Of a stretch of 64,000 bases of DNA, positions 45,962 to 55,332 are shown in pieces. The notes beneath the pieces are model-generated. The model searched no databases. It saw only the letters and a program-made list of their open reading frames with translations, and had not been told where the DNA came from. The DNA comes from Geobacteraceae bacterium. GTDB lineage: Bacteria > Desulfobacterota > Desulfuromonadia > Geobacterales > Pseudopelobacteraceae. Numbering within the stretch: the stretch's first letter is position 1; each line of letters begins with the position of its first letter. A program made the position numbers and the translations under genes. The stretch covers positions 1 through 64,000 of the forward strand of contig JANXYR010000038.1 of assembly GCA_025355965.1 (NCBI GenBank). Reading direction: 5' to 3'.

Positions 45962-47689
45962 ATGACTGTATTCAAAAGACTTCTGATGTACATGAAACCC
46001 TACTGGTGGCGAATTTTGCTTGCCGCACTGGCTTCATCCGCCTATGGCGGACTTGATGCCGCTTTTGCTTATATGGTTGAACCGTTATTGAAGAAAATAT
46101 TCGTATCAAAGGATGTTTTCATCTTTTCGATCCTTCCGGTTGTAATATTACTTATTTTTCTTTTTCGTGGAATATGTCGATACCTCAACGATTACTACAT
46201 GAGAACTGCTGCCCAACTGGCCATACAAGATGTGCGCAATGAAATTTTCAGAAAGAACATTTTTCTCGATTTGAATTTTTTCCATCGAAACCAAACGGGT
46301 TCGCTCATGTCCCGTATCGTAAACGATGTATCCATAATGCAAGAGGGAGTCGGGGGAATAATCTCCGGGGTCTTCAGGGATGTACTCGGACTTGTTTCCT
46401 TACTTGGAGTCATCTTTTACCGTGATTGGCAACTCGCTATCATATCCATACTTGTTATTCCATTAACTATCTATCCAGCCCAGATTCTGGGAAAGAAAAT
46501 CAAATTAAATGCCCGCAAGGGGCAGGAAGAGGCTGGTGATTTCACCAATATTCTACAGGAAGCTCTGAGTGGTATCAAAATAGTCAAAGCATTCTCTCTT
46601 GAGAATTCAATGATAGATAAGTTTTCACGTGCGAACCACACATATTACAATTTCCTTAGAAAACTTATAAAATATAGTTCCTTATCCTCTCCAACCATGG
46701 AGATAATAACATCGTTCGGGATTTCAGCAGTAGTGCTTGTTGGCGGAAGCAAGGTAATGGCTAACAAAATGACAGCCCCGGAATTTTTTTCCTTTATCAC
46801 TGCCATGGCGCTGGTTTATTCCCCCCTCAAAAAACTGATCAGTGCCTATAACGATGCACAGCGAAGTATAGGGGCCTCAGAAAGGGTGTTTGAAATTATA
46901 GACGCCAAACAAGAAGTTATTGATGCGCAAGACGGCTACAAACTCACACGGGACGACAATAGGGTAGAATTTAAAAATGTTTCTTTTAAATATCAAGATG
47001 ATTACATCCTTAACAATGTCTGTTTAGTGGCCGAAAAAGGGCAGGCGGTTGCATTGGTGGGACCTTCAGGTGGTGGAAAATCGACGCTGGTTTCTCTGAT
47101 AGCCCGTTTTTTTGACGTCTCAGAGGGAAAGATTCTGATCGGATCTCACGATGTACGCGACATAACAAAAACCAGCCTCATGAACCATATTGCCTTGGTT
47201 GACCAGGAAACCATTCTCTTCCATGACACCGTTGCAAACAACATTCGCTATGGGAAAGCTGATGCAACTGACGATGAAATAATCAAGGCAGCACAAGCGG
47301 CTTATGCTCATGATTTTATTATGGATATGCCAAATGGCTATGAGACAAGCATCGGCGAACGCGGCCTAAGGCTCTCCGGCGGTCAACGCCAGAGACTCTG
47401 CATTGCGCGGGCAATCCTAAAAAATGCACCGATTCTGATTCTCGACGAGGCCACCAGTGCTCTGGATACCGAGAGTGAGCAGATGGTTCAGAAAGCGCTG
47501 GATAACCTGATGGTCAACAGAACTACATTTGTGATTGCACACAGGCTTTCTACGGTACTCAATGCTGATAAAATCGTTGTTCTGGAAAATGGAACTGTCG
47601 TCGAAAGCGGAACACATAAAAAATTATTGGAGCAAAACGGCCTGTACAGCCGACTTTGCTCGGCGCAATTCAAAGAAGATGTTCAGTAG
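45962..47689 (+). CDS. msbA: Lipid A export ABC transporter MsbA
   Basis: A 575-residue half-transporter with six transmembrane helices (about 15-325) and an ATPase domain (about 335-575). Walker A V-G-P-S-G-G-G-K-S-T near 363-372, the signature R-L-S-G-G-Q-R-Q-R-L near 471-480 and Walker B I-L-I-L-D-E-A-T-S-A-L-D near 492-503 are intact. As a homodimer it flips core-lipid A to the outer leaflet of the inner membrane. A small dyad AGCGTT-N7-AACGCT overlaps the waaF stop 40 bases upstream. Context and length fit MsbA better than a drug exporter. Confidence 0.92.
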   Translation: MTVFKRLLMYMKPYWWRILLAALASSAYGGLDAAFAYMVEPLLKKIFVSKDVFIFSILPVVILLIFLFRGICRYLNDYYMRTAAQLAIQDVRNEIFRKNIFLDLNFFHRNQTGSLMSRIVNDVSIMQEGVGGIISGVFRDVLGLVSLLGVIFYRDWQLAIISILVIPLTIYPAQILGKKIKLNARKGQEEAGDFTNILQEALSGIKIVKAFSLENSMIDKFSRANHTYYNFLRKLIKYSSLSSPTMEIITSFGISAVVLVGGSKVMANKMTAPEFFSFITAMALVYSPLKKLISAYNDAQRSIGASERVFEIIDAKQEVIDAQDGYKLTRDDNRVEFKNVSFKYQDDYILNNVCLVAEKGQAVALVGPSGGGKSTLVSLIARFFDVSEGKILIGSHDVRDITKTSLMNHIALVDQETILFHDTVANNIRYGKADATDDEIIKAAQAAYAHDFIMDMPNGYETSIGERGLRLSGGQRQRLCIARAILKNAPILILDEATSALDTESEQMVQKALDNLMVNRTTFVIAHRLSTVLNADKIVVLENGTVVESGTHKKLLEQNGLYSRLCSAQFKEDVQ

Positions 47690-47759
47690 CAGTAGCTTAG
47701 TCTTAATGCGGGTTTAATTATATTAGCGCATCAAGAGTGACGACAAAGGCGGTTCTTTC

Positions 47760-48536
47760 ATGCTCTGCAAAATATGCTCAGGTAAGACAGAAAAACGTTT
47801 CGAAGCCGTCATCCTGAATAAACATGTAGGCTCATACTTCCAGTGCCCGAACTGCCAGTTCCTCCAGATTGGCAACCCGACTTGGCTTGAAGAGGCCTAT
47901 AAAGAATCTATTAATTCATGTGACACTGGCATTCTTGCACGCAACATTCACCTAAGAGAGTTGGCATCTGTCATTATTTACTATTTTTTCAACCATTCCA
48001 GCCAATTCCTAGATTACGCTGGAGGTTACGGCATTTTTACGAGGCTTATGCGAGATGCCGGCTTTGACTATTATTGGAGTGACAAATACTCGCAGAATAT
48101 TTTGGCCAAGAATTTTGAATATAATAGTGACCTTGAAATAGAACTCCTAACTGCGTTTGAGGTTTTAGAACATCTTGAGGACCCTCTTCAAGATCTAAAC
48201 AGCATGTTATCAATTAGTAAGAATTTACTTTTCTCAACAGAGCTGCTCCCGTCTACACCACCGGCACCAGATCAGTGGTGGTACTACGGAACTGAACACG
48301 GCCAACATATTTCATTCTATACAAAACATACACTGAGATACCTTGCCAATTATTATGGGCTTAACTATTACAATTTTCGCAATTTACATTTATTCACTGA
48401 AAAGCGGATCAGTAAAAGCACATTTTACATAATTACACACTTTTACAACAAGCTCGGTTTATTCAAAAACTTACAAAAAAAAATTACCTCCAGGACTCAG
48501 AGTGACATGGATTACATCAATTCACTCTCCAAATAA
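47760..48536 (+). CDS. SAM-dependent methyltransferase with N-terminal zinc-binding domain
   Basis: A 258-residue class I methyltransferase. The first 35 residues carry C-K-I-C and C-P-N-C, the putative zinc domain seen in sugar C-methyltransferases. The SAM loop is F-L-D-Y-A-G-G-Y-G-I-F-T near 81-92, and F-E-V-L-E-H-L-E-D-P near 132-141 is the motif after strand 4. It probably methylates a nucleotide sugar or glycan in the surface polysaccharide. The gene is visibly more AT-rich than its neighbours, a hint of transfer common for O-antigen-type genes. Gaps of 70 and 108 bases flank it. Confidence 0.78.
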   Translation: MLCKICSGKTEKRFEAVILNKHVGSYFQCPNCQFLQIGNPTWLEEAYKESINSCDTGILARNIHLRELASVIIYYFFNHSSQFLDYAGGYGIFTRLMRDAGFDYYWSDKYSQNILAKNFEYNSDLEIELLTAFEVLEHLEDPLQDLNSMLSISKNLLFSTELLPSTPPAPDQWWYYGTEHGQHISFYTKHTLRYLANYYGLNYYNFRNLHLFTEKRISKSTFYIITHFYNKLGLFKNLQKKITSRTQSDMDYINSLSK

Positions 48537-48644
48537 AACTTTACTGACTTACTTAATTTATTATCCGGTTGATAGATGAGATATTTCGTCAGCATACTAG
48601 AATGCCTGACACAAGTTTGGAACTTTTGAAGGGAAAGTTGGCTT

Positions 48645-49604
48645 ATGGATAAAACAGCACTGATTTGTGGCATATCCGGTCAGGATGGGGCCTACCTTGC
48701 CAGATTCCTGCTCGACAAAGGCTACCGAGTCCATGGGACAGCCCGTGATGCCCAGATGGCGACTTTTTACAACCTTAGTATGTTAAAAATCAAGGATAAG
48801 TTGTCATTTCATTCCATGGCGCCCAACGATTTTAGGAGTGTCCTTCAGGTGCTCGTAAAAGTCCAGCCTGACGAGATTTACAACCTGGCGGGCCAGAGCT
48901 CAGTCGGCCTTTCTTTCGACCAGCCGGTTGAAACATTGGAGAGCATAAGCGTCGGCACACTGAACCTGCTGGAAGCTATGCGTTTCATCGGCAGCCCAAT
49001 GAAGCTCTATAGTGCAGGGTCCAGCGAATGTTTTGGCAATACAGGCGGAGAACCAGCCGATGAAGAGACCCCCTTTCGACCCCGCAGTCCTTATGCGGTG
49101 GCGAAGGCAACCGCCTTCTGGGAAGTGGCCAACTACCGTGAGGCATATAACCTCTTTGCATGTACCGGCATACTATTCAACCACGAATCCCCCCTGCGAC
49201 CAGAGCGATTTGTCACACAGAAGATTGTTAAATCGGCCTGCCGCATAGCCGCAGGCAGTAAAGAAAAACTTCATTTGGGCAACATCTCAATCTCTCGTGA
49301 TTGGGGTTGGGCACCTGAATATGTTGAGGCCATGTGGCTTATGCTGCAGCAAGAAAAGGCTGATGACTTCGTAATTGCTACATCAGAGACCAATACTCTG
49401 GGAAGCTTTGTAGAAGAAGCATTCTTAACAGTGGGGCTCAACTGGCAGGATTACGTCATCAGTGACCAGACACTGTTAAGACCTTCGGAAATAATGGTGA
49501 GTCGAGGAAATGCCGGCAAAGCGGCACTCTTACTTGGTTGGAGCGCAAAATACCGTATGCGTGATGTAGTAAAAATGATGACGACGTATCGCCATGATGA
49601 TTAA
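48645..49604 (+). CDS. gmd: GDP-mannose 4,6-dehydratase (Gmd-type SDR)
   Basis: A 319-residue extended SDR. The cofactor motif is C-G-I-S-G-Q-D-G-A-Y-L-A near 8-19, the catalytic serine and acid lie in S-S-E-C-F-G-N-T near 125-132, and Y-A-V-A-K at about 149-153 holds the Tyr/Lys pair. N-H-E-S-P-L-R-P near 178-185 is typical of Gmd. It makes GDP-4-keto-6-deoxymannose, the precursor of GDP-rhamnose or GDP-fucose. The matching reductase is not adjacent, and the chain is about 50 residues shorter than E. coli Gmd, so a related branch of the family is possible. Confidence 0.82.
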   Translation: MDKTALICGISGQDGAYLARFLLDKGYRVHGTARDAQMATFYNLSMLKIKDKLSFHSMAPNDFRSVLQVLVKVQPDEIYNLAGQSSVGLSFDQPVETLESISVGTLNLLEAMRFIGSPMKLYSAGSSECFGNTGGEPADEETPFRPRSPYAVAKATAFWEVANYREAYNLFACTGILFNHESPLRPERFVTQKIVKSACRIAAGSKEKLHLGNISISRDWGWAPEYVEAMWLMLQQEKADDFVIATSETNTLGSFVEEAFLTVGLNWQDYVISDQTLLRPSEIMVSRGNAGKAALLLGWSAKYRMRDVVKMMTTYRHDD

Positions 49605-49655
49605 ATTGGATCCAACATCACCCGTATTACTGACGATCCGTGAACGGACTATTAT

Positions 49656-50810
49656 ATGAAGAATATTGGTATAAGTTTGGTTGATTTTACACCTGGGCGT
49701 ATGGGCGGAGTGGAGACATATGTCCGGAATCTTGTTTCATGGCTTGCTGTCAATGACTACGAGAACAGGTACACCCTGATCTGCACCGACCATAACGTTG
49801 GATATTTTGATGCCATTATAGATCGAGTCGAAACGCTGGTGTTTAAAAATGATAAAAATTCTCCCGGCAGACTTCTGCGAAGTCTTGCCAGAAAAATATT
49901 GCGTGTGGATATGGTCCAGGTCGATATCGACAGACTTGGCCTAGATCTTCTGCATAATCCGTTCACCAGTGTTCGATGCAGCAAATTCAAGACCCCTTTA
50001 ATCGTAACCTTCCACGACATCCAACACCATTATTATCCTGAGTTCTTCAAGGCCAAAGACGTTCGAGGCAGAGACAGGGTTTACCGTAAAGCGACCGTTG
50101 AAGCCAACAAGATTATTGCCGATTCGCACCACACTAAACAGACTCTTATTGATAGCTATAAAGTCCCTGATGACCATATTAATGTAGTCCATCTTGGTGT
50201 TGGAAGCGAGTACAGAAAAATTGACGATCAAACGTTCTTGGATCTGGAAAGAGCTAATTTGGGACTGACTAAACCGTTTCTTTATTATCCGGCAGCTACC
50301 TGGCTGCACAAAAACCACATAAACCTGCTCCGTGCCGTCACTATTCTCAAAAGCCACTACCATTTTGATGGTGATCTGGTACTTACCGGAGTTGCAACTT
50401 CGGCAAAAGACAGCTTGATGACGAAGATTTTGGAGCTTGGCCTTCAGGACAGTGTCCACATTCTTGGCTACCTTCCTTACGACAAACTACCGGTAATATA
50501 TAATTTGGCTCGAATGATGGTATTTCCCTCATTATTCGAGGGATTCGGTTTTCCTGCATTAGAAGCAATGGCTTGCGGATGTCCGGTTGTATGTTCGAAT
50601 GTAACCTCATTGCCGGAAGTGGCTGGAGATGCTGCTGGTTATTTTGACCCAACTTCCCCTGAAAATATAGCAGCATGTATCAATATGCTCTGGCACAATG
50701 ATGATGCATTGCAAATTATGCGGGAAGCCGGCATTGACAGGGCTAAACGGTTCACCTGGGAGAAGACGGCCCGACTTACAAGGGAAATTTATATGCAAAC
50801 AGCGCAATAG
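49656..50810 (+). CDS. Glycosyltransferase family 4 (probable mannosyltransferase)
   Basis: A 384-residue GT-B enzyme with [14 protein letters not shown] near 9-22, typical for the donor-loop of family 4, and the retaining E-X7-E signature E-G-F-G-F-P-A-L-E near 290-298 followed by A-C-G-C-P-V-V. It transfers a sugar from a nucleotide donor, plausibly GDP-mannose or a 6-deoxy derivative given the gmd neighbour. Acceptor unknown. It is encoded 51 bases behind gmd and in the same direction. Confidence 0.85.
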   Translation: MKNIGISLVDFTPGRMGGVETYVRNLVSWLAVNDYENRYTLICTDHNVGYFDAIIDRVETLVFKNDKNSPGRLLRSLARKILRVDMVQVDIDRLGLDLLHNPFTSVRCSKFKTPLIVTFHDIQHHYYPEFFKAKDVRGRDRVYRKATVEANKIIADSHHTKQTLIDSYKVPDDHINVVHLGVGSEYRKIDDQTFLDLERANLGLTKPFLYYPAATWLHKNHINLLRAVTILKSHYHFDGDLVLTGVATSAKDSLMTKILELGLQDSVHILGYLPYDKLPVIYNLARMMVFPSLFEGFGFPALEAMACGCPVVCSNVTSLPEVAGDAAGYFDPTSPENIAACINMLWHNDDALQIMREAGIDRAKRFTWEKTARLTREIYMQTAQ

Positions 50811-50907
50811 TTGTGCATATAAACCCAGCTTTTCAATTCAACATTGGATACGGCTATACAAATTGCTGATAAACTTCCCTTCCGATATAAAACAAGGAAA
50901 TCCAATA

Positions 50908-51666
50908 ATGACCATATCTCCACTACTATCCATCATAACCGTTGTCAAAAACAGTCCTGATCACCTGAAGCGTACTATTAATAGTATAATTCCATTTAAA
51001 AATAATGAAATTGAGTATGTTGTCGTCGATGGAGCATCAGTTGACGGTACGTGTGCTGTTATTGAATCATACAAAGACTTTATTGATGTTTGTGTCAGTG
51101 AAACTGATGAAGGAGTTTATGACGCCATGAATAAAGGCGTTGCTCTTGCTCACGGTAAGTATCTTCTCTTTCTAAATGCTGGCGATGAACTGTTAATTGA
51201 CATCATTCCTATTATTAAAGCTGCTCCTGAAAAGACTGTAATGATTTATGGCCGGGCAAATATGATCAATCCTGATGGCTCATTTGATTATATAAAAGGA
51301 AAGCGCCTGAAAAGTATCCGTCGGTTTCTGAAGGGCATGCCTTTGTGTCACCAAGCAATATTGTACAGGCGCGAACAGATGATGCTTTATGACCTCAGTT
51401 TCAAGGTAATTAGTGATCGCGTATTAACGTATAAACTTTTAAAAAAATACGGACTTAAGCGTTCGTTCTTTGCAAATAATATAATGGTAACTTACTATCA
51501 GGACGGTTTTTCCGGAAGTTTTACTGATGATTTTCTGGCTGCTGAAGATGCCCGTTTTTACCGTAGTGTAGGCAAATCTTATTACATAGCACTAAAGCGT
51601 TTCAATTTTATGTTTAAACATAAAATAAAGCGGCCAATTTTACGTGCATTGAACATAAAGTACTAA
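50908..51666 (+). CDS. Glycosyltransferase family 2, WcaA/Wca-like
   Basis: A 252-residue GT-A enzyme. ATG 50908 behind AAGGAAA is the start; the open frame from 50698 overlaps the previous gene and is not credible. S-I-I-T-V-V-K-N near 8-15, V-V-D-G-A-S-V-D-G-T near 38-47, and F-L-N-A-G-D-E near 88-94 (DxD equivalent) define the fold. Y-D-A-M-N-K-G near 69-75 is a common GT2 string. The gene is markedly AT-rich compared with its neighbours. Donor and acceptor are unknown. Confidence 0.82.
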   Translation: MTISPLLSIITVVKNSPDHLKRTINSIIPFKNNEIEYVVVDGASVDGTCAVIESYKDFIDVCVSETDEGVYDAMNKGVALAHGKYLLFLNAGDELLIDIIPIIKAAPEKTVMIYGRANMINPDGSFDYIKGKRLKSIRRFLKGMPLCHQAILYRREQMMLYDLSFKVISDRVLTYKLLKKYGLKRSFFANNIMVTYYQDGFSGSFTDDFLAAEDARFYRSVGKSYYIALKRFNFMFKHKIKRPILRALNIKY

Positions 51667-51687
51667 TAACAGATGAGATGGTGCTAA

Positions 51688-52458
51688 ATGCCTCCAATTT
51701 CAGTCGTAATCATAACCTTTAACGAGGAGAAAAATATTGAGCGCTGTTTGCGTTCGCTACAGGGCGTGGCCGATGAAATCATCGTGCTGGACTCGCTATC
51801 TACCGACCGTACAAAGGAGATTTGCCAACGGTACAAGGTAAAGTTTATCGAGCAGCCATTCCTTGGGTATGTTGAGCAAAAGAACAAAGCACTGGAATTT
51901 GCCACATATCCGCATGTTCTTTCGCTCGACGCTGACGAGGTGCTTTCCGACGAACTCAGAAAATCGATCCTCGCGGTCAAGAACAACTGGCAGCACGACG
52001 GCTACTGTTTCAACCGCCTGACCAACTATTGCGGCACCTGGGTACGCCACTGCGGATGGTATCCGGACCGGAAGCTACGGCTGTTTGACAAGAGAAAGGG
52101 GAAATGGTCCGGCGACACCATACACGAGCGCTATCTGCCGCACGACAACAGCACCCCAAAGCATATCTCCGGCGACCTGTTGCACTATTCCTACTATACG
52201 ATCGACCAGCATCTCGACCAGATCAAAAAGTTTACAACCATGATGGCACAAGTCCAATTTAATAAAGGGAAAAAACCTGGATTCGGGAAGCTCGTTCTGA
52301 ATCCTCTCTGGTGTTTCATCCGCCAATACTTTGTACAACTCGGCTTTCTCGACGGCTATCACGGCTTGGTTATCTGCTGTCTGTCGGCCTGTGCCAACTT
52401 CATCAAATACGCAAAAACGAGGGAGCTGTTCTCTGCCCAAGGGCCGATGAATGATTAA
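51688..52458 (+). CDS. Glycosyltransferase family 2, LPS core beta-glucosyltransferase type (WaaE/KdtX-like)
   Basis: A 256-residue GT-A enzyme. I-S-V-V-I-I-T-F-N-E-E-K-N-I near 3-16, I-V-L-D-S-L-S-T-D near 32-40, the DxD region L-S-L-D-A-D-E-V-L near 72-80 and K-L-R-L-F-D-K near 127-133 are the WaaE-type signatures. In characterised relatives it adds glucose to inner-core heptose I. It overlaps the following heptosyltransferase by eight bases, so the two are made together. GC content returns to the window norm here, unlike in the GT2 gene just upstream. Confidence 0.82.
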   Translation: MPPISVVIITFNEEKNIERCLRSLQGVADEIIVLDSLSTDRTKEICQRYKVKFIEQPFLGYVEQKNKALEFATYPHVLSLDADEVLSDELRKSILAVKNNWQHDGYCFNRLTNYCGTWVRHCGWYPDRKLRLFDKRKGKWSGDTIHERYLPHDNSTPKHISGDLLHYSYYTIDQHLDQIKKFTTMMAQVQFNKGKKPGFGKLVLNPLWCFIRQYFVQLGFLDGYHGLVICCLSACANFIKYAKTRELFSAQGPMND

Positions 52459-53458
52459 GAGACTGATCATCAGCCGCACCGATGCTATCGGCGACGTCAT
52501 CCTGACCCTGCCGGTTGCCGGTTTGATGAAAAAACTGCATCCGGGTCTGGAAATCCTGTTTATCGGCCGATCTTATACCGCCCCGGTAATTAACGCCTGC
52601 GAGCATATTGATGAATTCGTCAACTGGGATGAACTGTCCGGGTATACTCCCCGAAAAAAAATGGAATATTTCAAGGCGTTGCATGCCGATGCAATAGTTC
52701 ATGTGTTCCCCGACCGGGAACTGGCGCGGATCGCCTATCAGAGCAATATTCCGCTTCGCGTGGGCACCTCGCATCGCTTCCATCACTGGTTGTACTGCAA
52801 CCGCCTGGTACATGTGGGGCGGAAAAAATCGCCGCTGCATGAGGCGCAGCTGAATGCGCTGCTTTTCCGCCCGATAGGCGTAAAAAAAGCACCTTCACTC
52901 GACGAATTGACAAAATTGATGGGGATGACCAAGCCAGCCGAAGTTGATGACACATGCGCCCAGTGGCTTGACCCAAACCGCTTCAACCTTATTCTGCATC
53001 CCAAATCGAAGGGAAGCGCCCGCGAGTGGGGTCTTGAGAACTTCAGCGAACTGATCCGAATCCTCCCCAGGGAGCGCTACAAGATCTTTATCTCCGGCAG
53101 CGTCGAAGACGGTGTGGCACTGCAAGGACAAATCGAAGCGTGGGGCGGCAACGTGACTGATATCACCGGCAAGATGCCGCTGGCTCAGTTTATAGCTTTT
53201 ATCAACAAAGCCGACGGGCTTGTGGCGGCGAGTACCGGACCTCTGCATATTGCCGCCGCACTGGGGAAAACTGCGGTCGGTCTCTACGCACCTATGCAGC
53301 CTATTCACCCCGGTCGCTGGTCCCCCTTGGGGCCGCGAGCCGGATATCTCGTTTTGGATAAGCGGTGCAACCAATGTCGCCATGTCAATCACTGCGCATG
53401 CATCGAAAGCATCAAGCCTGCGGATGTAGTCCTTAAACTGGATCAACTTAGAGCCTGA
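52451..53458 (+). CDS. Glycosyltransferase family 9 heptosyltransferase
   Basis: A 335-residue GT9 enzyme: I-S-R-T-D-A-I-G-D-V-I-L-T-L-P near 6-20, L-H-P-K-S-K-G-S-A-R-E-W near 181-192, and A-A-S-T-G-P-L-H-I-A near 255-264, then a cysteine-rich end (C-N-Q-C-R, C-A-C-I). It is the third GT9 gene of the region, after the leftward one and waaF, and may be a WaaQ-like side-branch transferase. It overlaps the WaaE-like gene by eight bases and precedes the fusion gene by 32. Confidence 0.85.
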   Translation: MIKRLIISRTDAIGDVILTLPVAGLMKKLHPGLEILFIGRSYTAPVINACEHIDEFVNWDELSGYTPRKKMEYFKALHADAIVHVFPDRELARIAYQSNIPLRVGTSHRFHHWLYCNRLVHVGRKKSPLHEAQLNALLFRPIGVKKAPSLDELTKLMGMTKPAEVDDTCAQWLDPNRFNLILHPKSKGSAREWGLENFSELIRILPRERYKIFISGSVEDGVALQGQIEAWGGNVTDITGKMPLAQFIAFINKADGLVAASTGPLHIAAALGKTAVGLYAPMQPIHPGRWSPLGPRAGYLVLDKRCNQCRHVNHCACIESIKPADVVLKLDQLRA

Positions 53459-53490
53459 TCACACCACGGAACCAACAGAGAATTGCACCT

Positions 53491-55332
53491 ATGCCGTTAC
53501 GTATCCTGCATGTATTGTCCTCAAATTTTTTCGCCGGGTCGGTTGCTTATGCACTCCAACTGGCTGAACGGCAATCTGCCGATGGGCATGACGTGGTTAT
53601 GGTTACCGATCAGGGAGGATTATCCGACAAGATTACCTGCCTCCCTCTTCCGGTGTCCAACCGCTCGTTACTGCAACGGTTCAAAAACATTTGTTTTCTG
53701 CGGAAAGTAATTCGTGAGCAGAACATCAACGTAGTGCACGCCCATTCGCGAGCAGCCAGCTGGATAGCCCATTATGCAGTTCGCGGCACACGTGTGCCGC
53801 TGGTTTCGACCATACATGGACGCCAGGTTAAGCACTCCGCCTTGAAATCAAATGATATTTATGGCGAAAAAGTCATCGCCATCTGCCCTCATCTGGTTGA
53901 TCATCTGGCTAACGAGCTGCATATGGACAGGCAGAAGCTGGCGTTTTTACCCAATCCACTCGATCTTGAGGTTCTAAAACAGATCAAAAGAACCAGAACA
54001 AACGACGGGCGCATGGTGATTTCGGTTGTCGGTCGCCTCAATGGCCCCAAAGGGGCGCACATTTCGGATCTTGTGGCACTGGTTTTCCCGCAGTTATTAC
54101 AACAATATCCTTCACTCTCCATACAGATAGTCGGTGGCGAATGGGATTCATTCCCGCAGACCGGCAAAGATGCTTTTGCAGGTCTGCAATCCCGTTTCGG
54201 TGAACGCATATGTTACATGGGATTTACAAAACAGGTCCTGGAGTTAATGGCGAATTCCGATGTGGTAATCGGAGCCGGACGGGTGGCCATGGAGGCTTTG
54301 GCCTTGGGTAGTGCCGTTTTTGCTCTGGGCGAAGCCTGCTGCCATGGCCTTGTCACCAATGAAAATCTGGGCGATGCCATTGCAACCAATTTTGGCGATA
54401 TCCTCGCGGTGGCCGCGCCGTTCCGCCCCGATCCTGCTGCAATTACGCACGAACTGGAGACGTATCTTACCGGTGAAATAGTGCCGAAAGTTGATATTAC
54501 GGAGCTCTCACGGACTTATGATCTTAACAGGGTCATGCCAAAGATACTGCGCACATATTCATCCGCTATCATGCGCAAACTGTCCCCAAGCTCCATCCCG
54601 GTGCTGATGTATCACCGAGTTCCTGATGCACCCATCGCTACAAAGCACCGCACCTTTGTAACCAAGGGAAACTTTGAAAAACAACTACAGTTTTTCACCC
54701 GGCGGGGGTTGCAATCCATTACCTTTCAGGACTACCTGGCATTCTCCACCGGCGCCAAACCGCTGAGTAAATTCCCCCAAAAGCCTTTTATTCTGACCTT
54801 TGACGACGGCTATCTGGACAACTTCAACAATATGCTGCCACTTGCTCAAAAACATGGCTATAAGGGGGTACTGTTTTTACTGGGAGACTTCTCGGTTAGC
54901 GGTAATTTTTGGGATATCGGTGAAGATGTCGAGGCAAACAGGATAATGACCACTGAACAGAAGAAAGTTTTTGTGGACCAAGGTTGGGAGATCGGCGCGC
55001 ACACGCTTACGCATCCACATTTGACGCGGTTGAGTGATGAAGACGTACTGAATGAATTACGTGAAAGCCGGGACCGCATCGAGCATGAACTGAAGACTAC
55101 GGTTGTATCGTTTGCCTATCCATTCGGCACTTATGACGATCGCGTCAAGGATCTGGTCAAGCAAACCGGATTTGAATTCGGAATTTCAACTGACACCGGA
55201 GGAGTTACGATAGAGGACGATCGATTTGCAGTTTTTCGCGTTAATATGTTTCCCGAAGAAAGCACATTCAACCTGTTCAAGAAAACATCCTCATGGTATC
55301 GGAAATACTACAAATGGAAGCGCAGAAAGTGA
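53491..55332 (+). CDS. Fusion: family 4 glycosyltransferase + NodB polysaccharide deacetylase
   Basis: A 613-residue chain with two enzyme parts. Residues 1 to about 360 are a GT-B transferase (L-H-V-L-S-S-N-F-F-A-G near 6-16, S-V-V-G-R-L-N-G-P-K-G near 178-188, A-M-E-A-L-A-L-G near 266-273). Residues about 368-613 are a NodB deacetylase: V-L-M-Y-H-R near 371-376, T-F-D-D-G-Y with Asp438/Asp439, His504 and His508 (H-T-L-T-H) as metal ligands, and F-A-Y-P-F-G. The GT4 part has a weak E-X7-E motif, with Gly where the first Glu is expected. The fusion may transfer an N-acetylated sugar and then deacetylate it. The frame is continuous, without a stop between parts. Confidence 0.83.
   Translation: MPLRILHVLSSNFFAGSVAYALQLAERQSADGHDVVMVTDQGGLSDKITCLPLPVSNRSLLQRFKNICFLRKVIREQNINVVHAHSRAASWIAHYAVRGTRVPLVSTIHGRQVKHSALKSNDIYGEKVIAICPHLVDHLANELHMDRQKLAFLPNPLDLEVLKQIKRTRTNDGRMVISVVGRLNGPKGAHISDLVALVFPQLLQQYPSLSIQIVGGEWDSFPQTGKDAFAGLQSRFGERICYMGFTKQVLELMANSDVVIGAGRVAMEALALGSAVFALGEACCHGLVTNENLGDAIATNFGDILAVAAPFRPDPAAITHELETYLTGEIVPKVDITELSRTYDLNRVMPKILRTYSSAIMRKLSPSSIPVLMYHRVPDAPIATKHRTFVTKGNFEKQLQFFTRRGLQSITFQDYLAFSTGAKPLSKFPQKPFILTFDDGYLDNFNNMLPLAQKHGYKGVLFLLGDFSVSGNFWDIGEDVEANRIMTTEQKKVFVDQGWEIGAHTLTHPHLTRLSDEDVLNELRESRDRIEHELKTTVVSFAYPFGTYDDRVKDLVKQTGFEFGISTDTGGVTIEDDRFAVFRVNMFPEESTFNLFKKTSSWYRKYYKWKRRK

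Noticed and set aside
50698-50907. N-terminal extension of the first GT2 gene
   Set aside because: It overlaps the preceding GT4 gene and is unlike GT2 proteins; ATG 50908 has a good ribosome site.
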